Positions 1 through 5,295 of a stretch of 13,115 nt of DNA are shown here, piece by piece. The DNA is from Gemmatimonadota bacterium. GTDB lineage: Bacteria > Gemmatimonadota > Gemmatimonadetes > Gemmatimonadales > Gemmatimonadaceae. The translations under genes and the position numbers were made by a program. Each line of letters begins with the position of its first letter. Position 1 is the first letter of the stretch. The stretch is from contig PLMM01000208.1 of assembly GCA_003142495.1 (NCBI GenBank), positions 1 to 13,115 on the forward strand, read 5' to 3'. A model generated the notes under the pieces. The model saw nothing but the letters and a program-made list of their open reading frames with translations. It had not been told where the DNA came from and made no database searches.

Positions 1-66
1 ACGATTCAGTGTTCTATCGGTCAGCCGCCATTCGCAATGCCGCTGACCGATAGAACACTGAATCGT
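1..66. repeat. Perfect 25-bp inverted repeat with 16-nt loop at the window edge
   Basis: Bases 1-25 and 42-66 are exact reverse complements (25 of 25). The 16-nt loop (26-41) holds a second small hairpin, CATT/AATG at 29-32 and 36-39. Because the left arm begins at base 1, the repeat may be longer than what is visible. The right arm is followed by CCTTTTCTT, so the structure could terminate a gene lying to the left. It could also be a fold-back assembly artefact if this is a contig end. The right arm ends 11 bases before the ATG of the NlpC/P60 gene, leaving little room for a separate promoter. Its perfection argues against an integron attC site, which has mismatches and extrahelical bases. 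Confidence 0.85.
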
Positions 67-77
67 CCTTTTCTTGG

Positions 78-686
78 ATGGTTCTCATTCGGATCCGCCG
101 CATCGTCGCGGCCGGGGCGCTCGCGCTCATCGTTACGCCAATGCTGGAAGCGCAGAATACCCCGCGCTCCCAGCCCTCGGTGCACGTCGCCGGGATCGTC
201 GATGGCAACACCGTCGTCGAGACCGCACGACGCTATCTCGGCGTGCGCTACCTGCTCGGCGGAACCACGCCGAGGGCGTTCGACTGTTCGGGCTTCATCC
301 GCTACGTCTTCGCGCAGCACGGGCTCTCAATGCCACGCACGGCGCACGAGCAGGCGGCATACGGCATGGCGCCCGATGAGAAGAGTCTGGAGCCGGGCGA
401 CCTGCTCTTTTTCTACGGCGGGCGAGGCGCGCAGCACATCGCGATGTACATCGGCGGCGACTCGATCATTCACGCGTCGAGTAGCGGCCATCGCGTCATG
501 CTCGCGCGGCTGTCCGGCACCGGCACACACAGAACGTGGTTCGGTCAACGTTTGATCGCCGTACGCCGTGTACTACCAGCGGCCGGAACCTTTGATCTCC
601 CTGCTTCGTTGGCCATTCCCGACCCCTTCGGTAGCAGCTCCGCCGAGGACATGGCGTTCGCCCCTTCTGCACCGCTGATCTTCTGA
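78..686 (+). CDS. Secreted NlpC/P60 family cell-wall endopeptidase
   Basis: This 202-residue protein belongs to the NlpC/P60 cysteine peptidases, which cut peptide bonds in the stem peptides of peptidoglycan outside the cytoplasm. Residues 1-25 form a signal peptide: basic start, hydrophobic core AAGALALIV, likely cleavage near LEA-Q. The catalytic domain runs from about 44 to 168. The nucleophile is C70 in FDCSGF, the histidine is H120 in AQHIAMYIGG, and the third polar residue is H132 in IIHASS. The PGDLLFF segment (106-112) is also typical of the family. About 35 low-complexity residues follow the domain. I chose the ATG at 78 because it gives the signal peptide in full; no clear Shine-Dalgarno sequence precedes it, and the inverted repeat ends 11 bases upstream. 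The next gene starts directly after its stop codon, so the two are probably co-transcribed. The family is clear; the exact bond cut is not. Confidence 0.92.
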   Translation: MVLIRIRRIVAAGALALIVTPMLEAQNTPRSQPSVHVAGIVDGNTVVETARRYLGVRYLLGGTTPRAFDCSGFIRYVFAQHGLSMPRTAHEQAAYGMAPDEKSLEPGDLLFFYGGRGAQHIAMYIGGDSIIHASSSGHRVMLARLSGTGTHRTWFGQRLIAVRRVLPAAGTFDLPASLAIPDPFGSSSAEDMAFAPSAPLIF

Positions 687-1016
687 ATGTCTAGCGACGC
701 GAACGAATCGGACGACGAGCAGACCAAAATGGAAGACCCGGTGCTGCTCTACAGCCGCGGCTTGCCCGGAGGCGGAGTCGTGACCATCGAGGCCGTCTCG
801 AAAGAGACGCCGGAGGTCACCGCGCGCGTCTCCGTCGAGCGTCGCATCGATCCGCAGCGCCGCGACGGCCACGAGCCGCCGGTGATCGCGGAAGCGCAGG
901 CGCCCACGCAGTCCACGGCGTTCAAGGAGCTCTACCAGATCGCGTCGGACAACGTCGCCGTCGCCCGCGGCCTCATTCAGTGGCAGGCGCGTCGCCGCGA
1001 CGATCCCGAGCCGTAG
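687..1016 (+). CDS. Small unknown acidic/basic protein downstream of the NlpC/P60 gene
   Basis: I do not recognise this 109-residue protein. Its ATG at 687-689 follows the TGA of the NlpC/P60 gene (684-686) with no gap, which suggests translational coupling. The first 15 residues are acidic and probably disordered. Residues 16-55 look like two or three beta strands (PVLLYSRG, GGVVTIEAV, VTARVSVERR). A proline-rich linker follows, and the C-terminal part (about 78-103) looks helical. There is no signal peptide or membrane segment. An internal ATG at 729 (MEDPVLLYS) is an alternative start and would drop the acidic leader. Minus-strand and other-frame readings of this stretch lack any such pattern. 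A long hairpin terminator follows the stop, so this is the last gene of a two-gene unit. A role linked to the cell wall is only a guess from position. Confidence 0.72.
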   Translation: MSSDANESDDEQTKMEDPVLLYSRGLPGGGVVTIEAVSKETPEVTARVSVERRIDPQRRDGHEPPVIAEAQAPTQSTAFKELYQIASDNVAVARGLIQWQARRRDDPEP

Positions 1017-1020
1017 GGAA

Positions 1021-1034
1021 TTCCGGATCCGGAA
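1021..1034. repeat. 14-bp perfect palindrome (TTCCGGATCCGGAA)
   Basis: The sequence TTCCGGATCCGGAA is its own reverse complement and lies between the stop codon of the small plus-strand gene and the terminator hairpin. It may simply be part of the terminator region. I assign no function. Confidence 0.6.
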
Positions 1035-1077
1035 ACGAGAAGGCTCCCGGCGCTCAAGCCGGGAGCCTTCTCCGTTT
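1033..1077. terminator. Bidirectional hairpin terminator between convergent genes
   Basis: A perfect 15-bp stem (1037-1051 with 1058-1072, GAGAAGGCTCCCGGC and its complement) encloses the 6-nt loop gctcaa. Four further pairs (1033-1036 with 1074-1077) extend the stem past a single bulged C at 1073. The downstream tract on the plus strand is only GTTTGT, and on the minus strand CGTTTCC, so the U-run is weak in both directions. It sits between the plus-strand unit ending at 1016 and the minus-strand gene ending at 1099, and can serve both. Confidence 0.88.
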
Positions 1078-1098
1078 GTCCCCCTCGTGCTCTATCTC

Positions 1099-1467
1099 TC
1101 AGGCTCTGAAGCGATCCAGCGATCGGTAGTCCCGGGCAGCCGATGTCGCGGCCAGCGCGCGCAGCACTTCATCATCCACCGAATGAAGCTCCCGGGCACG
1201 CACGGTCGCGACTCGCGCTGGCCGATCGGGGAACGTCAGCGAATCGAGCCGCACAAGGAGCCGCGCGGACCCGTTTCCGGTGAGCGTACACTCCGACACC
1301 AGACGAGCGACGATCGTGGCCTGCCAGCGAGTGCCGTCATCGAGCGTGACGACGCGAGCCGCTTCCTTGGGCTCGGCCGGAGCCATCTCCGGCGCGCCGA
1401 TCTCGACTCCGCTGCGCTCTGCGCTGGGAAGTGGAGAGGTCCGGCGAAAACTGCGGAAAGCGCCCAT
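1099..1467 (-). CDS. Small unknown protein, downstream of nrtR
   Basis: This is a 122-residue protein that I do not recognise. The frame is open from 1494, but the ATG at 1467 is preferred because GGGAG lies five bases upstream of it (1473-1477 on the plus strand). The N-terminus (MGAFRSFRR) is basic, followed by an acidic, proline-containing linker. Residues about 37-95 alternate like beta strands (ARVVTLDDGTRWQATIVARL, SARLLVRLDSLTF), and the last 30 residues look helical. It has no signal peptide and no cysteine-rich or catalytic motif. It is separated from nrtR by about 105 bases containing an AT-rich repeated element, so it probably has its own promoter. A plus-strand ORF covers the same bases, but it has no ribosome-binding site and a composition typical of antisense shadows. 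Confidence 0.72.
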   Translation of the reverse strand: MGAFRSFRRTSPLPSAERSGVEIGAPEMAPAEPKEAARVVTLDDGTRWQATIVARLVSECTLTGNGSARLLVRLDSLTFPDRPARVATVRARELHSVDDEVLRALAATSAARDYRSLDRFRA

Positions 1468-1495
1468 GGTGGCTCCCGAATTTCTTAGGCACATC

Positions 1496-1522
1496 TTGCA
1501 ACTATAAAATAACTATTTGCAA
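1496..1522. promoter_or_regulatory. AT-rich repeated element upstream of the small unknown gene
   Basis: In this high-GC window these 27 bases are strikingly AT-rich. The hexamer TTGCAA stands at both ends (1496-1501 and 1517-1522, 21 bp apart). Between them AACTAT occurs twice (1500-1505 and 1511-1516, 11 bp apart). It lies 29-55 bases upstream of the ATG at 1467, where a promoter and operator for that minus-strand gene would be expected. I could not place a convincing -35/-10 pair with normal spacing, so the exact promoter is unresolved. Confidence 0.5.
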
Positions 1523-1572
1523 AACGTGTACCTCCCATGTGCAGTCAAGATCGGGTCACGACTGCGCGACGA

Positions 1573-2259
1573 TCACCCGCCGAAGCGCACGCCCCGCCTG
1601 CCCCCGCGTCGCTTCTTCGGCGCATAGCGAAATAATTGCGCGGGGCGCCCGCGCCCTTCGCTCCGCCACTCCTCCGTTGGCTCCACCAGCCAGGCTGCGT
1701 GCAGCGAGCGGCGGAAGCTCGCCTTGTGCAGCCGGCGCCCGAGCAGCAGCTCGTAGATCTCCTGCAGCTGCGTGAGCGTGAACGTTGGAGGCAGCAAATG
1801 AAAGGCGATCGGCCCCTGATCCAGCCTCGCGCGAAGCGACGTCAGCACGCCCTCGAGCATCCCACGCTGCCTCGGCGGCAGCGGCGGCAGATCGTTCACC
1901 GCGAACCAGCTCGCGTCGCCCTTGAAGCCCGCGCTCGTATCCGCATCGATCAGCGCCAGAAACGCCACCGAGAGCGCTGCCCCCGACGGATGGCGGCGTC
2001 CGTCGCCAAACGCCGCCACCTGCTCGACGAGCGCGGGCGCCGTACCCAGCGTCTTCCGCGCGAGCTTCACCGCCTCGCCATCGATGGTCTCGTCGGGCTT
2101 GAGCGAGCGCCACGGCAGCTGCCAGCGCTCCCGCGACTTTGCGGGCCCGCGCGCGAGCAGCACCACGAGCTTCCGCTCGCGCGGCGCAAGAATCACGACA
2201 TCGATGGACGGGGCGACGCGGGGCGCCGAAGAGCGCGTGGAGGCGGTGCGAGCAGGCAT
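1573..2259 (-). CDS. nrtR: NrtR-family (Nudix-related) transcriptional regulator
   Basis: This 228-residue protein has the two-domain layout of NrtR. A Nudix-like domain covers about 19-150 and a winged-helix DNA-binding domain about 153-213. The second domain is the more diagnostic: FTLTQLQEIYELLLG (160-174), then FRRSL (182-186) and GRPAQLFRY (204-212). In the family the Nudix domain senses ADP-ribose-type ligands and the regulator represses NAD-synthesis or sugar genes. Here the Nudix box is degenerate: the segment after LPW (48-50) has no REUXEE, with ARKTLG (67-72) in its place, so hydrolysis is unlikely and ligand sensing more likely. The C-terminal tail is Arg/Gly-rich. The ATG at 2259 lacks a Shine-Dalgarno sequence. 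A 21-bp dyad ends 10 bases upstream and may be an autoregulatory operator. No NAD-synthesis gene is next to it, so its targets are unknown. Confidence 0.85.
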   Translation of the reverse strand: MPARTASTRSSAPRVAPSIDVVILAPRERKLVVLLARGPAKSRERWQLPWRSLKPDETIDGEAVKLARKTLGTAPALVEQVAAFGDGRRHPSGAALSVAFLALIDADTSAGFKGDASWFAVNDLPPLPPRQRGMLEGVLTSLRARLDQGPIAFHLLPPTFTLTQLQEIYELLLGRRLHKASFRRSLHAAWLVEPTEEWRSEGRGRPAQLFRYAPKKRRGGRRGVRFGG

Positions 2260-2268
2260 CGTGATGAT

Positions 2269-2289
2269 TTAGTAGCGTGCTGCGACTAA
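2269..2289. promoter_or_regulatory. 21-bp dyad, candidate NrtR autoregulatory operator
   Basis: TTAGTAGC (2269-2276) and GCGACTAA (2282-2289) form an inverted repeat with one mismatch around the 5-nt centre GTGCT. It lies 10 bases upstream of the nrtR start. From memory, NrtR operators are palindromes of about 21 bp with TAGT/ACTA-type half sites, which this resembles; I could not verify that here. On the minus strand a weak promoter (TTGAAT, 17-bp spacer, TAAATC) would overlap the dyad, consistent with repression. Confidence 0.5.
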
Positions 2290-2294
2290 TTCAA

Positions 2295-2323
2295 GGTCCC
2301 TTCGAGGTCCCTTCAGGGTCCCT
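2295..2323. repeat. Three GGTCCCT direct repeats at exact 11-bp spacing
   Basis: GGTCCCT occurs at 2295-2301, 2306-2312 and 2317-2323. The first two are part of the longer identical unit AGGTCCCTTC. The exact 11-bp period puts all three copies on nearly the same face of the helix. The array spans the stop codon of the GH3 gene (2313-2315) and lies just upstream of the nrtR dyad. That position suits a protein-binding array for nrtR, though a small slippage duplication is also possible. Confidence 0.65.
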
Positions 2324-4139
2324 GGGCGGGCCCCGGAATCGTTATTGGAAGCTTACCCGTCATCGGGATCGTTCCCAACAGTGCGCGCGCCGCCGCGCCC
2401 TGCGACACTGGGAAGCCGCCCCATGCCACCACGTACGCACCCACGTCCGGAATCTGCTGCAGTAAATACGGATTCCCGAAGGCAATCACGATCGGATGCT
2501 CCTTCCGCTTGTGCAGCTCCTCGATGAAATCGACGAAAGAGCGCGGCACCTCGAGCGTCGTCACGGTCGAGCTGTGTGCCACGTACGAGCTCACCAGTAT
2601 CACATCCGCAGAATCGGCGATCGCGAACAGGTGGAAGAAGTCGGGGCGCTCGTCGTCCGCGTCCACATACTCGGGGCGAAGCGCGGGAAACACCTTCCGC
2701 AGCTCGGCGTCGAACGTCAGGCCGGCGCCCAGATCCGATCGATGCGCGTACGTCACCGAGAGAATCCGCGCGCCCCTGTTCAGATGCCCGAGCGGAAGCT
2801 GGTGCGAGCTGTCGCGCACGAGCGTGATCGACCGGTCGGCTGCCGAGCGCGCCATGGCGGCGTCGGCAGAGTCGCCGACTATTTCACGCGCACGATCGAG
2901 ATCGACGAGGCGCGCGGTGCGCAGCCCCACTTTCGCTTTCGTCGCGAGTATCCGCCGCACCGATGCATCCAGCCGAGCCTCGGTGTACTTCCCCGCCGTC
3001 ACCCCCGCGACCACCGCGTCGACCGTCTGCGCGACATCCGACGGCTGCAGCAGCACATCGACCCCGGCCGCCACCGCCAGCTGCGACGCGTTCACCGCGC
3101 CATACGTGTCGAGCACGCCACGCATGTCCATCGCGTCCGAGATCACGAGCCCGTGAAAGTGCATCTCGTCGCGCAGCAGCGACGTCAGCACATTGTGCGA
3201 GAGCGTGCCCGGCAACCCGCTCGAGTCCAGCGCGGGCATCGAGCCGTGGAAGGTCATGATCGCGCCGACACCGGCCTTCACGGCGGTGTTGAACGGCACG
3301 AGCTCCACGCTGTCGAGGCGCGCCCGCGACGCGCGCACGATCGGCAGCGCGAGATGCGAGTTGGTGCCGGTGTCGCCATGCCCAGGGAAGTGCTTCCCGG
3401 TGGCGATCATCCCGTGCTCCTGCACGCCACGAATGAACGCGGCGCCGAGCTGCGCGACGAGCGCCGGATCCTCACCGAAGGAGCGCGTGCTGATGACGGG
3501 GTTCGCCGGATTGTTGTTGACGTCGAGAATCGGCGAGAAGTCGACGTGGAATCCGAGCGCGCGTCCCTCGATCGCCGTGATGCGCCCCTGCTCGTACGCG
3601 AGCATCGTGTCGCGCGTCGCGCCGATCGCCATCTCCGGCGGAAAGAGCACCGCGCCGCCCAGGTCGATTCCGTTGGGGAGAAAATATCCGCCGCGCGCGC
3701 GATACCCCGCGCCGAACTCGAGATCGCCGCCGACCAACAGCGGCAAGTCACTCATCCTCTGCAGCGCGTTGAGCTTCGCCGCGATCTCGAGCGGCGACCC
3801 CACCGACATGATGACGCCGCCCACGTGCTGCTGCGTGATCCAGCCGCTGATCTTCCGCCACTGCGGCGCATCGGCGCTCACGTAGTCGCCGAAGAGCTGC
3901 GGCCACACCATCTGCGCCGCCTTGTCACGCAGCGTCATGCGCGCGAGCTCGCACTCCACCCACGCGGAGTCAGTCTTCGAATCGCACACGACGGTATGTG
4001 GCAGAGTCAACTTCCCCAGCGTGGGGCTGGCCGCCTCCGGCTTTGCATTCGTCGCTGACGTGCACGCCGCGATCGACACCACGGCGAAGAGCATCGCGTG
4101 CGGGATGAACCTCACCGGCGACCGCGACACGATTCTCAC
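2313..4139 (-). CDS. GH3 family beta-N-acetylglucosaminidase (NagZ-like), lipoprotein
   Basis: This 608-residue glycoside hydrolase of family 3 probably removes N-acetylglucosamine from peptidoglycan fragments or chitin-derived sugars. I place the start at the GTG at 4139. It overlaps the yggX stop by four bases (GTGA) and gives a basic N-terminus, a hydrophobic stretch and the lipobox IAAC with C26 as the lipid-modified cysteine. The frame continues upstream only as a shadow of yggX. The NagZ-type signature KHFPGHGDTGTNSH runs from K249, with the His/Asp pair H254 and D256; the likely nucleophile is D335 in VISDAMDM. A GH3 C-terminal domain fills the last roughly 200 residues and ends in GKLPITIPG, so the enzyme is full length. 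It is likely anchored in a membrane facing the periplasm. The sugar specificity is inferred from the signature only. It is the last gene in a coupled group with yggX and the desaturase. Confidence 0.9.
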   Translation of the reverse strand: MRIVSRSPVRFIPHAMLFAVVSIAACTSATNAKPEAASPTLGKLTLPHTVVCDSKTDSAWVECELARMTLRDKAAQMVWPQLFGDYVSADAPQWRKISGWITQQHVGGVIMSVGSPLEIAAKLNALQRMSDLPLLVGGDLEFGAGYRARGGYFLPNGIDLGGAVLFPPEMAIGATRDTMLAYEQGRITAIEGRALGFHVDFSPILDVNNNPANPVISTRSFGEDPALVAQLGAAFIRGVQEHGMIATGKHFPGHGDTGTNSHLALPIVRASRARLDSVELVPFNTAVKAGVGAIMTFHGSMPALDSSGLPGTLSHNVLTSLLRDEMHFHGLVISDAMDMRGVLDTYGAVNASQLAVAAGVDVLLQPSDVAQTVDAVVAGVTAGKYTEARLDASVRRILATKAKVGLRTARLVDLDRAREIVGDSADAAMARSAADRSITLVRDSSHQLPLGHLNRGARILSVTYAHRSDLGAGLTFDAELRKVFPALRPEYVDADDERPDFFHLFAIADSADVILVSSYVAHSSTVTTLEVPRSFVDFIEELHKRKEHPIVIAFGNPYLLQQIPDVGAYVVAWGGFPVSQGAAARALLGTIPMTGKLPITIPGPAQGP

Positions 4140-4417
4140 CAGTTGATCGTGCCCTGCTTGCTCGTGTCCACCTGCTCTTCTTCCTTCCCGGTCTTGAACA
4201 GGAACGTGTCCATGTTCTTCGTCAGGAACTGGCGCGCCTGCGGGTCCATCAGATTGAGCCCGTAGTGATTGATCAGCATCGTCTGCTGCTTCAGCCACAG
4301 CTTCCAGCACTCCGCGCAGATCTCTTCCTTCGCGCGCGCCCCCAGCGGTCCGGGGAGCGGTGGACGCTCGAGCCCCTCGCGCGTGGCGCCGCAGCGAGTA
4401 CACGTCACATCAGCCAT
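4136..4417 (-). CDS. yggX: YggX-like Fe(2+)-trafficking / oxidative damage protection protein with two CxxC pairs
   Basis: This 93-residue protein matches the YggX family, small cytoplasmic proteins tied to iron handling and protection of Fe-S clusters. The core is clear: LGARAKEEICAECWKLW (25-41), KQQTMLINHYGLNLMDPQ (43-60) and FLFKTGKE (72-79) parallel the KQTMLIN...LNMM...FLFEGKE pattern of E. coli YggX. It differs in carrying four cysteines as two pairs, C6/C9 (CTRC) and C34/C37 (CAEC). E. coli YggX has one cysteine, near the N-terminus. The pairs look like a small zinc- or iron-binding knuckle added to the fold. The ATG at 4417 lies 30 bases after the desaturase stop, and its stop overlaps the GTG start of the GH3 gene by four bases. 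The sequence upstream of the start shows no strong ribosome-binding site, which suits translation from an operon mRNA. Confidence 0.88.
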   Translation of the reverse strand: MADVTCTRCGATREGLERPPLPGPLGARAKEEICAECWKLWLKQQTMLINHYGLNLMDPQARQFLTKNMDTFLFKTGKEEEQVDTSKQGTINW

Positions 4418-4447
4418 CAGTCAGTCTCGAAAGCGGGAAGCGCTCGC

Positions 4448-5197
4448 TCAGGCGCGCGCGTAGCGGATCTTGGCCAGTCGCACCGCGGCCAGCATCCGGA
4501 TGTATACCCAGCCAATGTCGAACTCGAACCACTTTGCCGTGAACTTCGCGGAGTGCGGATCGGCGTGATGGTTGTTGTGGAGCTCCTCGCCGCCGAGCCA
4601 GATCGCGATCGGAGAAATGTTGCGGCTCTCGTCCTTCACGTCGTAGTTGCGATAGCCCACCGCATGACCGACGCCGTTGATGATCCCCGCGGCCCAGAAC
4701 GGAATCCAGAGCATCTGCACGCCCCAGACGAGCGGTCCGATGTAGAAGCCGAAGAGATACACATCGATCACCAGCATCACGAGAATGCCGAGCCAGTTGA
4801 GCCGCGCCAGCACGTAGCGCTCGAGCCAGTCGTTCGGCGTCCCCTTCCCGTACTTCTCGAGAATCCCGGGCTGGCGAACCGCCTGGCGATAGTAGAACGC
4901 GCCCTTGAGGATGATCTCGCGCAGCCCTTCCATCACCGGCGAATGCGGATCGCCCTCGCGATCGGCAAAGGCATGATGCTTCCGGTGGCATGCCACCCAC
5001 TCCTGCGTCACGATCGACGTCGACAGCCACAGCCACAGCCGCATCGGAATCTCGGCCAGCTTGCTGAACGTCACGCCGCGATGCGTCTGCGCGCGATGCA
5101 GAAAGAGAGTCACGCAGACATTGGTGAGATGCCCCGCGACGACCACGAAGAGCACCGGCTTCCACCAGTGCGTCGCCCACATTGCGAATCCTGGCAT
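4448..5197 (-). CDS. Membrane fatty-acyl desaturase (acyl-CoA/acyl-lipid delta-9 type)
   Basis: This 249-residue membrane enzyme belongs to the di-iron fatty-acid desaturases, which introduce a double bond into acyl chains and so control membrane fluidity. The histidine boxes are complete: HRAQTH (H34, H39), HRKHH (H71, H74, H75) and HNNHH (H207, H210, H211), with an extra H178 in NGVGHAVG. Hydrophobic segments lie at about 13-32, 50-64, 135-152 and 155-175. The start at 5197 is preferred, with AGGA four bases upstream; a second ATG five codons later (5182) is possible. A long in-frame extension upstream is a shadow of the peptidase gene. No electron-donor gene (ferredoxin or cytochrome b5) is adjacent. 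The next gene, 30 bases on, is the YggX-like iron protein, a plausible match for a di-iron enzyme. Regioselectivity is inferred from family resemblance. Confidence 0.92.
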   Translation of the reverse strand: MPGFAMWATHWWKPVLFVVVAGHLTNVCVTLFLHRAQTHRGVTFSKLAEIPMRLWLWLSTSIVTQEWVACHRKHHAFADREGDPHSPVMEGLREIILKGAFYYRQAVRQPGILEKYGKGTPNDWLERYVLARLNWLGILVMLVIDVYLFGFYIGPLVWGVQMLWIPFWAAGIINGVGHAVGYRNYDVKDESRNISPIAIWLGGEELHNNHHADPHSAKFTAKWFEFDIGWVYIRMLAAVRLAKIRYARA

Positions 5198-5295
5198 TGC
5201 GTCCTGCCCTGAAGATGAAATGCGCGTCCAGTCCTGCTGGAAATCTACTGCGCGCGAAGAATTTGAGCCACTTCCCCGCTCGCGCTCGAAACGGT
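5198..5295. other. Gap between the peptidase and desaturase genes
   Basis: These 98 bases contain no gene. A small inverted repeat, TCCAG-TCCTG-CTGGA (5227-5241), lies about 30 bases upstream of the desaturase start and could be an operator, but a 5-bp arm is weak evidence. No terminator hairpin with a U-run follows the peptidase stop, so read-through into the desaturase is possible. Confidence 0.4.

Noticed and set aside
1..66. Integron attC site or IS terminal repeat
   Set aside because: There is no integrase or transposase in the window, the stem is perfect rather than bulged, and no target-site duplication can be seen at the window edge.
2496..4058. Long plus-strand ORF of 520 codons opposite the GH3 gene
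   Set aside because: It is rich in Arg and His with no motif, and the minus strand carries a complete GH3 enzyme with catalytic residues. Long antisense frames are expected at this GC content.
4140..4403. N-terminal extension of the GH3 frame up to 4403
   Set aside because: It overlaps the YggX-like gene in another frame, and a signal peptide with lipobox begins only at the GTG at 4139.
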